Source: Seohaeicola saemankumensis (GTDB taxonomy: Bacteria; Pseudomonadota; Alphaproteobacteria; Rhodobacterales; Rhodobacteraceae). Taken from it: DNA of 64,000 nucleotides. Location of the stretch: positions 62,001 to 126,000 of the forward strand of contig NZ_JAINWI010000004.1 of the NCBI RefSeq assembly GCF_021021435.1, given 5' to 3'. This document shows, in pieces, positions 8,014 to 16,407 of this stretch; the stretch's first letter is position 1; every line of letters starts with the position of its first letter. A model generated the notes under the pieces. It saw only the letters and a program-made list of their open reading frames with translations, did no database searches and was not told the origin of the DNA. Both the position numbers and the translations under genes were made by a program.

Positions 8014-9015
8014 TTACATGCTGCTTGCACTGGCCAAAGGGCCGGTGTTGACAAGATTGTCGTAGCTCTCCAGCGCCGACGGGATGCTGCCCGCTTCGAC
8101 AAAGACCTGCGCCACGCCTTTCATAAAAGTCTGCGCGCCCCCACCCAGCCATTTCCCATCAAGCTGGTCTGCCACTGTCGGAAAGACAAAGGTATCGATG
8201 GTCGCCGCTGTCGCGTCCAGATCCATACCGGCATCCTTGGCAATCACAGGCAGCATCGTGTCGCGATTGGCTGGATCGGCCCACATCGCATTGGCATCTG
8301 CCGTCACCTTGAGGAACTTGGATACCAGATCTGGGTTTTCCGCCACGAAATTTGCAGGCGCGCTGGTCACGTCAAACACCAGAATGCCAAGTGCTTCTTT
8401 CTCGGCCCCTGTCAGCAGGACATTACCATGCTCAAGCGCGCGGCGCAGCGAACCGCCCCAGCCGCAGAACATGTCGACAGCGCCTTGCGCGATGGCGGCG
8501 GCGCCTTCGGGCGGGGCCATGTTCACAATCTCTAGGCTGGCCAGATCAACGCCGAAATGGTCCATCTGACGCAGGAAACCGTAATGCGCGGCCGTTCCCA
8601 AGGGTACAGCCACTTTCTTGCCTGCAAGATCGGCTGTTGTGTCCTTGTCAATTTCCAGAGCGCTGGCCACGACGCAGTTGTCATTGTCGGCATAGGACAC
8701 GGCAACATCCACGATCTGCAGATCCTGCCCCGCACTTGTGGCCACAACAAAGGGCGGAACACCCTGACTGACCGACAGATGCACATCGCCCGAGGCCATT
8801 GCGGCGCTCATCGCGGTGCCGGTGTCAAAGGCCCGCCAGTTGACTTTGACGCCCATAACCTCGTCATAGGTGCCCATCTCTTTGGCATATTGGAACGGCA
8901 TCGGCCATTCGGTGAAATAGGCGACCGTGATTTCGTCCGCCGCCATGGCAACAGTTGCGGTCGTGCTCAGGGCAAGGCCAGCGACTGCACCCATCATCCT
9001 TGATTTGAGTTTCAT
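8014..9015 (-). CDS. tauA: Taurine-type ABC transporter binding protein
   Basis: A 333-residue periplasmic solute-binding protein. Residues 1-25 form a Sec signal peptide (MKLKSRMMGAVAGLALS... cut after AMA), followed by the mature start DEITVAYFTEWPMP typical of TauA. The NMT1/SsuA-like fold shows in GDVHLSVSQGVPPFVVATSAG and in KKVAVPLGTAAHYGF. GGGAG lies 7 nt before the ATG at 9015. It heads the leftward tauABC operon and shares its upstream region with the divergent tpa gene, which makes taurine the likely ligand. Confidence 0.9.
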   Translation of the reverse strand: MKLKSRMMGAVAGLALSTTATVAMAADEITVAYFTEWPMPFQYAKEMGTYDEVMGVKVNWRAFDTGTAMSAAMASGDVHLSVSQGVPPFVVATSAGQDLQIVDVAVSYADNDNCVVASALEIDKDTTADLAGKKVAVPLGTAAHYGFLRQMDHFGVDLASLEIVNMAPPEGAAAIAQGAVDMFCGWGGSLRRALEHGNVLLTGAEKEALGILVFDVTSAPANFVAENPDLVSKFLKVTADANAMWADPANRDTMLPVIAKDAGMDLDATAATIDTFVFPTVADQLDGKWLGGGAQTFMKGVAQVFVEAGSIPSALESYDNLVNTGPLASASSM

Positions 9016-9277
9016 TCATAGCTCCCGTTTGTGTTGCGCCACCTGTCTTGGTGATCTGTCAATTTTGCAGGGAACGACCGGAGCGTTTTGACCGCCGGAT
9101 CGCGACCGCTGTGATTATCGGACTGGAAAAGCCGATTCCGATCAATGATTTTCTGGAAAGCCCACGGCTGTGGAGACTGTCGCTCCTGTGTTTTCATGCA
9201 ATCAGAAAGTTATTTTCAATTTATCTTCAGCGCCTTGGAATTAGCGCCTAAATGGCAGGCAGATGGAGGCACAGCAT
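9016..9277. other. Intergenic region upstream of tauA, no gene seen
   Basis: The tauA-tpa gap totals 382 nt. In this part I see no convincing small gene, RNA gene or strong promoter. The two ends hold the tauA ribosome-binding site (GGGAG) and, just beyond, the TauR repeat pair. AT-rich patches around 9205-9235 may carry the tauA promoter. Confidence 0.4.
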
Positions 9278-9310
9278 CTGGCCTTAAACTTGATTTGCAT
9301 CTGGTCCTAT
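9278..9310 (+). promoter_or_regulatory. Probable TauR operator before tpa (and tauA)
   Basis: Two direct repeats, CTGGCCTTAA at 9278-9287 and CTGGTCCTAT at 9301-9310, lie exactly 23 nt apart start to start. The same pair with the same spacing precedes xsc. From memory, Rhodobacter capsulatus TauR binds direct repeats of consensus CTGGACYTAA, which these match in form. The pair is about 90 nt before the tpa start, a suitable place for an activator, and may also serve the divergent tauABC genes. Confidence 0.78.
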
Positions 9311-9397
9311 TTCTTTGGGTCAATTTGCGTGTGATACTGCTGTGGAACGTCCGCTTTGTCGCGGACCCTCACCTTTTCAGACAGATGGAGCGGCACA

Positions 9398-10786
9398 ATG
9401 ATGGACGGCAAGTTCGACAATGATATTCAGGCAGTTGTGGACGCCGACCGCGCCCATGTCTGGCACCACCTGAGCCAGCATAAACCCTATGAAACAACCG
9501 ATCCGCGCATCATCGTCGAAGGCAAGGGGATGCGCGTCTGGGACCAGAAGGGCAAGGAGCATCTGGATGCCGTGTCCGGTGGTGTCTGGACCGTCAACGT
9601 CGGCTATGGCCGTGAACGGATCGCCAATGCCGTGCGCGACCAGTTGATCAAGCTAAACTATTTTGCCGGGTCTGCCGGTTCCATCCCCGGCGCAATGTTT
9701 TCAGAACGTCTGATCGAAAAGATGCCGGGGCTGAGCCGTGTCTATTACTGCAACTCGGGCTCCGAGGCGAACGAGAAGGCCTTCAAGATGGTGCGCCAGA
9801 TCGCGCACAAGCGCTATGGCGGCAAGAAGCACAAGATCCTGTATCGTGACCGTGACTACCACGGCACCACGATCGGCTGCCTTTCGGCAGGCGGTCAGGA
9901 CGAGCGCAATGCACAATACGGTCCCTTCGCGCCCGGATTCGTGCGTGTGCCGCATTGCCTTGAATACCGTGCCACCGATCAGGGCGCACCCGTGGAAAAT
10001 TACGGCGAATGGGCGGCTGACCAGATCGAGGCAGTCATTCTCGCCGAAGGACCAGATACAGTGGGCGCGATCTGCCTCGAGCCTGTGACTGCGGGCGGCG
10101 GCGTGATCACGCCACCCGATGGCTACTGGCCCCGCGTTCAGGAAATTTGCCGCAAATACGATGTTCTGCTGCATATAGATGAGGTGGTCTGCGGCGTCGG
10201 TCGCACCGGCACATGGTTCGGCTACCAGCAATACGGTGTGCAACCCGATATGGTGACCATGGCCAAGGGTGTGGCCTCTGGCTATGCCGCCATCGCATGT
10301 CTGGTCACGACCGAGGCTGTCTTTGACATGTTCAAGGATGATGCCACCGATCCGCTGAACTATTTCCGCGATATCTCGACCTTCGGGGGCTGCACCGCAG
10401 GTCCGGCGGCGGCGCTTGAGAACATGGCGATCATCGAAGAAGAAGGCCTGCTCGAGAACACGACCAAGATGGGCCATTACATGCTGGACCGTCTAGCAGA
10501 GCTGAAAGACAAGCACGCCGTTATCGGCGACGTGCGCGGCAAAGGTCTGTTTCTTGGTGCGGAACTTGTCGTAGATCGCAGCACACGCGCGCCGGTGCCG
10601 GAAAAGCAGGTTCAGATGGTGACAGCGGATTGCATGGCACAGGGCCTTATTATCGGCGCAACCAACCGTTCGCTTCCCGGTCTGAACAACACGCTGTGCT
10701 TCAGCCCCGCATTGATCGCCACCAAGGATGACATCAACGAGATCATAGACGGCGTTGATGGCGCCTTGACTCGCGTCTTCGGCTGA
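9398..10786 (+). CDS. tpa: Taurine:pyruvate aminotransferase
   Basis: Transfers the amino group of taurine to pyruvate, giving sulfoacetaldehyde and L-alanine, in the cytoplasm. A 462-residue class III PLP aminotransferase: the NSGSEANEKAFKMVR phosphate-binding block, HIDEVVCGVGRTG with the aspartate that holds the PLP pyridine nitrogen, and TMAKGVASGY with Schiff-base Lys290. The start ATG at 9398 has GGAG 7 nt upstream and gives the length known for Tpa of this order. An in-frame ATG further upstream lacks a ribosome site. A terminator follows, so tpa is probably transcribed alone. The paired repeats upstream suggest induction by TauR. Confidence 0.95.
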   Translation: MMDGKFDNDIQAVVDADRAHVWHHLSQHKPYETTDPRIIVEGKGMRVWDQKGKEHLDAVSGGVWTVNVGYGRERIANAVRDQLIKLNYFAGSAGSIPGAMFSERLIEKMPGLSRVYYCNSGSEANEKAFKMVRQIAHKRYGGKKHKILYRDRDYHGTTIGCLSAGGQDERNAQYGPFAPGFVRVPHCLEYRATDQGAPVENYGEWAADQIEAVILAEGPDTVGAICLEPVTAGGGVITPPDGYWPRVQEICRKYDVLLHIDEVVCGVGRTGTWFGYQQYGVQPDMVTMAKGVASGYAAIACLVTTEAVFDMFKDDATDPLNYFRDISTFGGCTAGPAAALENMAIIEEEGLLENTTKMGHYMLDRLAELKDKHAVIGDVRGKGLFLGAELVVDRSTRAPVPEKQVQMVTADCMAQGLIIGATNRSLPGLNNTLCFSPALIATKDDINEIIDGVDGALTRVFG

Positions 10787-10810
10787 TACGCAACACCTGC
10801 ATTCTGCAAG

Positions 10811-10840
10811 AAAGGTGCGGGATAAAATCCGCGCCTTTTT
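10811..10840 (+). terminator. Rho-independent terminator of tpa
   Basis: AAAGGTGCGG (10811-10820) pairs with CCGCGCCTTT (10829-10838), a 10-bp stem with one G-U, loop GATAAAAT, and a run of five T ending at 10840. It lies 24 nt after the tpa stop codon. Confidence 0.85.
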
Positions 10841-10841
10841 C

Positions 10842-10873
10842 ATAAGGCCAGTTTACGTCGCCCTTAAGTCCAC
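10842..10873 (-). promoter_or_regulatory. Possible TauR autoregulatory site before tauR
   Basis: Read on the minus strand there are GTGGACTTAA (10873-10864) and CTGGCCTTAT (10851-10842), 22 nt apart start to start. Both resemble the repeats before tpa and xsc but face the opposite way. They lie in the last 45 nt before the tauR start codon, a position suited to repression of tauR by its own product. Confidence 0.55.
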
Positions 10874-10886
10874 CTAGGCTGAACTT

Positions 10887-12341
10887 ATGGCGATCCCTGT
10901 CGAAACCTTTTTCCTTGATCCCGTGGCGCAAGGCACCTTGCAGGCGCGCATCCAGCAAATGATTGCGGGGGGCATCCTGTCAGGGCGATTCCGGCGTGGC
11001 GAAAAACTGCCCTCGACACGGCGGCTTGCCGTGCATCTGGGGATCAGTCGGATCACGGTGACACTGGCCTATACCGAATTGCTGGCCAATGACTATATCG
11101 CGGCGCGTGGCCGCTCGGGTTACTTTGTGTCAGACAATGCCCCCGAACCGCCACCCACGCCCAACACCGTTATCCGCAGCGATACTGTCGACTGGACACG
11201 CGCGATCGGGCAACGTTTCACAGGCGGTGCGACTCCTGAAAAGCCGCAGGACTGGGCAAGCTTCCGTTACCCGTTCATCTATGGTCAGGCAGACCCGACC
11301 CTGTTCGATCACGCCAACTGGCGGCTTTGTGCGGTGCAGGCCTTGGGCGCGCGGGATTTCACCGCACTGACGACGGATTACTACGATCAGGACGATCCGC
11401 AACTGATCGAGTTTATTGCCCGTCACACCTTGCCCCGAAGGGGAATCATCGCGCGCCCTTCCGAGATACTTGTGACTCTGGGCGCGCAGAACGCGCTTTG
11501 GCTCACGGCGCAAGTGTTGCTGACGCAGCGCCGGTTGGCCGCGATTGAAGACCCCTGCTATCACGCGCTGCGTGATATCCTGATGCAATCGCGCTGTCGG
11601 TTGGCGGCCTTGCCGGTCGATGGGGACGGGCTGCCCCCCGATTCGATACCGGATGGAACGGATGTAATCTTTACCACCCCAAGCCACCAATGCCCCACCT
11701 CGGCCACGATGCCGATGGTGCGGCGCCTTGCCTTGCTGAACCGTGCCCGTGATCTTGATGCCATCATCGTCGAGGATGACTACGAGTTCGAGATGTCCTA
11801 TCTCGCACCTCCATCGCCCGCGCTGAAATCGCTCGATCGGGACGGGCGTGTCATCTATGTCGGCAGCTTTTCCAAATCCCTGTTTCCGGGGTTGAGGCTT
11901 GGTTATCTCGTGGGGTCCGAAGCCTTCATCCGCGAGGCCCGCGCCCTGCGCGCCAGCGTATTGCGCCACCCCCCGGGCCATATCCAGCGCACCGCCGCCT
12001 ATTTCCTGTCGTTGGGTCATTACGACGCACAGATCCGCCGCATGGCCCGCGCTCTGGCCGACCGCCGCCTTGTGCTGGAAAAGGCGATCCAGCGTCACGG
12101 ATTGACGATTGCGGGACGTGGCACCTTCGGGGGATCGAGTATCTGGATGCGAGCGCCCGCCGCGGTCGATACAACCGAACTGGCCTTGAACCTACGCGCC
12201 AAGGGTGTCCTTATCGAGCCCGGTGCGCCGTTCTTCGCCGGAGAAAGACCCCCGACACAGTTCTACCGTCTGGCCTATTCCTCGATCCCGTCAGCACGGA
12301 TCGGGGATGGCGTACGCCTGGTCGCCGAGGCACTTGCATGA
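10887..12341 (+). CDS. tauR: MocR-type regulator of taurine genes
   Basis: A 484-residue GntR/MocR-family regulator. Residues about 12-80 are a winged helix-turn-helix (GGILSGRFRRGEKLPSTRRL, then LGISRITVTLAYTELLANDY). The rest is a class I aminotransferase-like domain with the PLP lysine at 330 in VGSFSKSLFPGLRLGY and the IVEDDYEFE block. Members bind PLP, and TauR senses the taurine state through it and activates the tau genes. It lies between tpa and xsc, both of which carry the matching repeat pair. Its own upstream gap holds a related inverted pair, suggesting autoregulation. Confidence 0.92.
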   Translation: MAIPVETFFLDPVAQGTLQARIQQMIAGGILSGRFRRGEKLPSTRRLAVHLGISRITVTLAYTELLANDYIAARGRSGYFVSDNAPEPPPTPNTVIRSDTVDWTRAIGQRFTGGATPEKPQDWASFRYPFIYGQADPTLFDHANWRLCAVQALGARDFTALTTDYYDQDDPQLIEFIARHTLPRRGIIARPSEILVTLGAQNALWLTAQVLLTQRRLAAIEDPCYHALRDILMQSRCRLAALPVDGDGLPPDSIPDGTDVIFTTPSHQCPTSATMPMVRRLALLNRARDLDAIIVEDDYEFEMSYLAPPSPALKSLDRDGRVIYVGSFSKSLFPGLRLGYLVGSEAFIREARALRASVLRHPPGHIQRTAAYFLSLGHYDAQIRRMARALADRRLVLEKAIQRHGLTIAGRGTFGGSSIWMRAPAAVDTTELALNLRAKGVLIEPGAPFFAGERPPTQFYRLAYSSIPSARIGDGVRLVAEALA

Positions 12342-12358
12342 GGTCAGGGAGGTCTCAA

Positions 12359-12391
12359 CTGGCCTTAGTTACCTCCTTCAACTGGTCCTAT
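12359..12391 (+). promoter_or_regulatory. Probable TauR operator before xsc
   Basis: CTGGCCTTAG at 12359-12368 and CTGGTCCTAT at 12382-12391 repeat the tpa operator with the same 23-nt period. The second repeat is identical to that before tpa (CTGGTCCTAT). It begins 18 nt past the tauR stop and ends 74 nt before the xsc ATG, so xsc-pta-ackA-soe probably has its own TauR-controlled promoter. Confidence 0.78.
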
Positions 12392-12465
12392 CTCCTGCCC
12401 TTTGTGGGACTTAATCTGTCATCAGGCCGACATTGGCCTCTTTCCCGTAGTCCGGAGTCCAAGAC

Positions 12466-14244
12466 ATGAAAATGACCACTGAAGAAGCATTTGTGAAGAC
12501 CCTCCAGATGCACGGGATCGAGCATGCTTTCGGCATTATCGGCTCTGCTTTCATGCCGATTTCGGATCTGTTTCCGCGCGCGGGCATCACCTTCTGGGAT
12601 TGTGCCCATGAAGGCTCGGGCGGGATGATGGCTGATGGCTACACGCGCGCGACCGGCAAGATGTCGATGATGATCGCGCAGAACGGCCCCGGCATAACCA
12701 ATTTCGTGACTGCCGTGAAAACCGCCTACTGGAACCATACGCCGCTCTTGCTGGTCACACCGCAGGCTGCGAACAAAACCATCGGCATGGGCGGCTTTCA
12801 GGAAGTCGAGCAGATGGCCCTGTTCCAGGATATGGTCGCCTATCAGGAAGAGGTGCGCGACCCGTCCCGCGTGGCCGAGGTGCTGAACCGCGTGATCCTG
12901 AACGCACGGCGCATGTCCGCGCCGGCACAGATCAATATGCCGCGGGATTACTGGACTCAGGTGATCGACATCGACCTGCCCGAAATCGTGACATTCGAAC
13001 GCCCCGGCGGTGGCGAGGATGCCGTACAACGCGCCGCTGACCTGCTGTCCAGCGCACGCTTTCCCGTGATCCTGAATGGTGCGGGCGTGGTGCTGGCAGG
13101 AGCAATCCCCGCGTCGATGCAACTGGCCGAACGACTCGATGCGCCAGTTTGCGTAGGCTACCAACACAATGACGCCTTTCCCGGCTCGCATCCGCTGTTT
13201 GCCGGACCTTTGGGCTATAATGGCTCAAAGGCGGGAATGGAATTGATCGCAAAAGCCGATGTGGTTTTGTGCCTTGGTACGCGCCTCAATCCTTTCTCGA
13301 CCTTGCCGGGCTACGGGATCGACTACTGGCCCAAGGACGCAAAGATCATTCAGGTCGATATCAACCCCGACCGCATCGGCCTGACCAAGAAGGTCAGTGT
13401 CGGGATCATTGGGGACGCAAAAAAGGTGGCGGCATCCATCCTCGAAAAACTCTCGCCGACAGCGGGCGATCAGGGTCGTATCGAACGGAAATCCCGCATC
13501 GCGCAGACGAAATCGCAATGGGCGCAGCAACTGTCCTCGATGGACCATGAAGACGACGATCCTGGCACGAGCTGGAACCAGCGCGCCCGCGCCGACAAGC
13601 CCGACTGGATGAGCCCCCGTATGGCATGGCGCGCGATCCAGTCTGCCCTGCCGCGCGATGCGATCATCAGTTCGGACATCGGGAACAATTGCGCCATCGG
13701 CAATGCCTATCCCAGCTTCGAGACGGGTCGCAAATACCTTGCCCCCGGCCTGTTCGGACCCTGCGGCTATGGCCTTCCCTCGATCATCGGGGCCAAGATC
13801 GGGTGTCCCGATACACCGGTTGTCGGCTTCGCCGGTGACGGTGCATTCGGGATCGCGGTCACGGAACTGACCGCGATCGGCCGACCGGAATGGCCCGCCG
13901 TAACCATGGTTGTGTTCCGCAACTACCAATGGGGCGCGGAAAAGCGCAACTCGACTCTGTGGTATGATGAGAACTTCGTCGGCACCGAACTGGACGAGCA
14001 AGTCAGCTATGCCGGCATCGCCCGCGCCTGCGGATTGCAAGGCGTGCAGGCCAAGACAATGGATGACTTGCGCGCAGCTCTGACCAAAGCCATCGAGGAC
14101 CAGATGCAGAATGGCAAGACGACATTGATCGAGGCGCTGATAAATCAGGAACTGGGCGAACCGTTCCGGCGTGACGCGATGAAGAAGCCGGTCTCTGTTG
14201 CAGGCATTTCAGCAGCCGATATGCGCGCACAGCAACCTGTCTGA
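12466..14244 (+). CDS. xsc: Sulfoacetaldehyde acetyltransferase
   Basis: Desulfonative enzyme: sulfoacetaldehyde plus phosphate gives acetyl phosphate and sulfite, using thiamine diphosphate. At 592 residues it matches family length. The N-terminal TPP pyrimidine domain shows HEGSGGMMADGYTRATGKM with the catalytic glutamate, and the C-terminal TPP-diphosphate motif shows GDGAFGIAVTEL followed by FRNYQWGAEKRN. The latter, with its WGAEKRN, is typical of Xsc rather than acetolactate synthase. CGGAG lies about 9 nt before the ATG. It is the first gene of the rightward degradative operon, followed by a long perfect hairpin and pta. Confidence 0.96.
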   Translation: MKMTTEEAFVKTLQMHGIEHAFGIIGSAFMPISDLFPRAGITFWDCAHEGSGGMMADGYTRATGKMSMMIAQNGPGITNFVTAVKTAYWNHTPLLLVTPQAANKTIGMGGFQEVEQMALFQDMVAYQEEVRDPSRVAEVLNRVILNARRMSAPAQINMPRDYWTQVIDIDLPEIVTFERPGGGEDAVQRAADLLSSARFPVILNGAGVVLAGAIPASMQLAERLDAPVCVGYQHNDAFPGSHPLFAGPLGYNGSKAGMELIAKADVVLCLGTRLNPFSTLPGYGIDYWPKDAKIIQVDINPDRIGLTKKVSVGIIGDAKKVAASILEKLSPTAGDQGRIERKSRIAQTKSQWAQQLSSMDHEDDDPGTSWNQRARADKPDWMSPRMAWRAIQSALPRDAIISSDIGNNCAIGNAYPSFETGRKYLAPGLFGPCGYGLPSIIGAKIGCPDTPVVGFAGDGAFGIAVTELTAIGRPEWPAVTMVVFRNYQWGAEKRNSTLWYDENFVGTELDEQVSYAGIARACGLQGVQAKTMDDLRAALTKAIEDQMQNGKTTLIEALINQELGEPFRRDAMKKPVSVAGISAADMRAQQPV

Positions 14245-14274
14245 TTGCGGTGGCCAACCGGACCCTCAGCCTGC

Positions 14275-14306
14275 TTCTTCTTGCTGGAAATATCCCCGCC
14301 GGAGGC
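14275..14306 (+). repeat. Intergenic repeat, copy B
   Basis: Same 32-nt element as at 7912-7943 with three differences. Its second half forms the left arm of the perfect inverted repeat at 14284-14329. Confidence 0.65.
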
Positions 14307-14329
14307 TGCGCCGGCGGGGATATTTCCAG
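14284..14329 (+). promoter_or_regulatory. Perfect 19-bp inverted repeat between xsc and pta
   Basis: Positions 14284-14302 and 14311-14329 are exact reverse complements (arm CTGGAAATATCCCCGCCGG) with an 8-nt loop. No T-run follows, so read-through to pta is expected. The hairpin could protect the abundant xsc message from 3' decay or attenuate the downstream genes. Confidence 0.75.
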
Positions 14330-14404
14330 ACGACTGCATGATTTTCAGAACAAACGTCTTGCGCTCTTGCCTCGTTCGCAAAGCCGTGTTCGATTGAGAC
14401 CGTT

Positions 14405-15343
14405 ATGAAAGAACCGTTTCCCTTCCTGTCTCCTGTCAGTGCCGCCGCCCCGCGACGGCTGCTGGATCAGGCGCGTGGCCTGCCTGTCCCGCGTGTGGCG
14501 CTCGTGAATGCCGGCAGCATCAACGCGCTTCAGGGTATGCGCGAGGCGGCAGATGCGGGCTTGGCCCATCCTGTCCTGATCGGCGACGCCCCAAAGGTCC
14601 GGCAAATCGCTGAACAGATCGGCTGGGACATTTCAGCCCTGCGTCTGATCCATGCACCCCATGCCGCGGCCAGCGTCCAAGCCGCCGAGCTTGCGCGCCT
14701 TGGTGAGGTAGATGCGATCATGAAGGGGCAGATACACACCTCTGTCTTTTTACAAGGTTTGCTGCCGCGTTCGGCAGGGCTTCGAGATGAACATACCCGC
14801 TGCGGCCATGTCTTTCACATCACTGCCCCCCATTCCGACCGCCCTCTGATCCTTACGGATGGCGCATTGAATGTGGACCCTGATATTCCTACCCGCCAGG
14901 CCTGTTTGACCCATGCCGTAAGACTGGCGCAGCAGTTGGGCATTGAGCGTCCCAAAGCGGGTATCCTGTCGGCCAATGAAGACCCGCTCCCGTCGCTCCA
15001 GAACTCCATGGATGCGGCTGTGATTGCGGCTTGGGCGCAAGCAGCCTTGCCGCAAGCCGAGGTTGCAGGGCCGATGGCCCTGGACTTGATCTTTTCGGCC
15101 GAGGCGGCGGCGGCAAAGAACTATGTCTCTCCGGTCGCGGGGGATGCCGATATCATGCTGACGCCGAACATCACCACGGGCAACGCCATCTTCAAACTGA
15201 TGGCGCTTGGCATGGGCTGTTGCGCCGCTGGGCTGGTTTTGGGCTTGCGTGTTCCGGTCCTTCTGACGTCACGTGCACAGACAGCGCCTGCGCGGATCGC
15301 GTCGGCTGCTTTAGGCGTCATTGCTGCAGGGGTCAGGCTATGA
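14405..15343 (+). CDS. pta: Phosphate acetyltransferase
   Basis: Converts acetyl phosphate released by Xsc, with CoA, into acetyl-CoA. A 312-residue single-domain PTA/PTB-family protein. Blocks seen are VALVNAGSINALQGMREA, the MKGQIHTSVFLQGLL loop, LTDGALNVDPD and ITTGNAIFKLM near the C-terminus. The PTA_PTB domain alone, without DRTGG or CobB-like modules, is the type usually found beside xsc. The ribosome-binding site is weak. ackA starts inside its stop codon (ATGA), so the two compete for the same acetyl phosphate under coupled translation. Confidence 0.92.
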   Translation: MKEPFPFLSPVSAAAPRRLLDQARGLPVPRVALVNAGSINALQGMREAADAGLAHPVLIGDAPKVRQIAEQIGWDISALRLIHAPHAAASVQAAELARLGEVDAIMKGQIHTSVFLQGLLPRSAGLRDEHTRCGHVFHITAPHSDRPLILTDGALNVDPDIPTRQACLTHAVRLAQQLGIERPKAGILSANEDPLPSLQNSMDAAVIAAWAQAALPQAEVAGPMALDLIFSAEAAAAKNYVSPVAGDADIMLTPNITTGNAIFKLMALGMGCCAAGLVLGLRVPVLLTSRAQTAPARIASAALGVIAAGVRL

Positions 15344-16407
15344 TCCTTGTGGTCAATGCAGGCTCGAGTTCAGTCAAGATCGAGGTCTTCGATCTGGCCC
15401 TGAATTCGGTTGCCAGCAGCGCAGTCTCTGAGATCGGCAAGGCCGCGCGCCTCAAACTCGCAAGGCAGAGCCGGCCTGTGGCCGCGATGGATCATACGGA
15501 TGCTCTGACGCATCTGCTTGATGCTCTGGCAGTTCAGGGTATCCCCTTGTCGCAGCTTGTCGCGGCGGCACACCGTATCGTGCATGGCGGGGCGGAACTA
15601 ACCGCGCCCGTCCGCCTGACGCCCGATATTCTGGACAAGATCGCGGACTGCAACAGTCTTGCTCCGCTGCATAATCCGCATAACCTGTCCGGCATAAACG
15701 CGCTTCTCCGCTTGGCCCCCGAACTGCCCCAGTACGGCAGTTTCGACACCGCTTTCCACGCCACGAATCCTGATGTGGCTGTGACCTATGCAATCCCTCA
15801 GGCTGAGCGCGACAAGGGTATCCGGCGCTATGGATTTCACGGTCTCAGCTATGCGGGGCTGGTTGACTCTTTCCGCAGCGATCTGCCGCGCCGATTGCTG
15901 GCGCTGCATCTTGGCAACGGTGCAAGTCTTTGCGCAATCCTTGAAGGGCGCTCGATTGCCACCTCGATGGGCTATTCACCGCTTGATGGTCTGGTGATGG
16001 GCAGCCGCGCCGGCAGCATTGACGGGATGGCGGTTCTGCGCTTGGCCACCGATCACGGCATTGATCGCGCTGCCCATCTTCTGAACCATGACAGCGGGTT
16101 GCGGGCACTGGGCGGCACCAATGACATGGCGCAGCTTCTGGCGGCCGATACAACTGACGCCCGGTTCGCCGTGGAACATTTCTGCTATTGGGCGGCGCGT
16201 CAGGCCGGATCGGCCGTCGTCACGATGGGCGGGCTGGATGCCATTGCCTTTACCGGCGGCATCGGCGAGAACGCTGAAAGCGTACGCAACCGTATAGTAT
16301 CGCATCTGGCCTGTTTCGGCCCTGTGCCAGTCCATGTTGTCCCGGCAGAAGAGGAACGCCAGATCGCGCGTGATGCCTTGGCTTTAATGGGGCAAAAGCC
16401 AGCATGA
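15340..16407 (+). CDS. ackA: Acetate kinase
   Basis: Acetyl phosphate plus ADP gives acetate plus ATP. The 355-residue ASKHA-fold kinase shows VVNAGSSSVKIEVFD, FDTAFHAT, RRYGFHGLSY, LHLGNGASLCAI and SMGYSPLDGLVMGSRAG, all hallmarks of AckA. It is about 45 residues shorter than enterobacterial AckA. The ATG at 15340 overlaps the pta stop, and its own stop overlaps soeA by ATGA. Location between pta and the sulfite dehydrogenase suggests that part of the carbon of taurine can be excreted as acetate with substrate-level ATP formation. Confidence 0.93.
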   Translation: MILVVNAGSSSVKIEVFDLALNSVASSAVSEIGKAARLKLARQSRPVAAMDHTDALTHLLDALAVQGIPLSQLVAAAHRIVHGGAELTAPVRLTPDILDKIADCNSLAPLHNPHNLSGINALLRLAPELPQYGSFDTAFHATNPDVAVTYAIPQAERDKGIRRYGFHGLSYAGLVDSFRSDLPRRLLALHLGNGASLCAILEGRSIATSMGYSPLDGLVMGSRAGSIDGMAVLRLATDHGIDRAAHLLNHDSGLRALGGTNDMAQLLAADTTDARFAVEHFCYWAARQAGSAVVTMGGLDAIAFTGGIGENAESVRNRIVSHLACFGPVPVHVVPAEEERQIARDALALMGQKPA

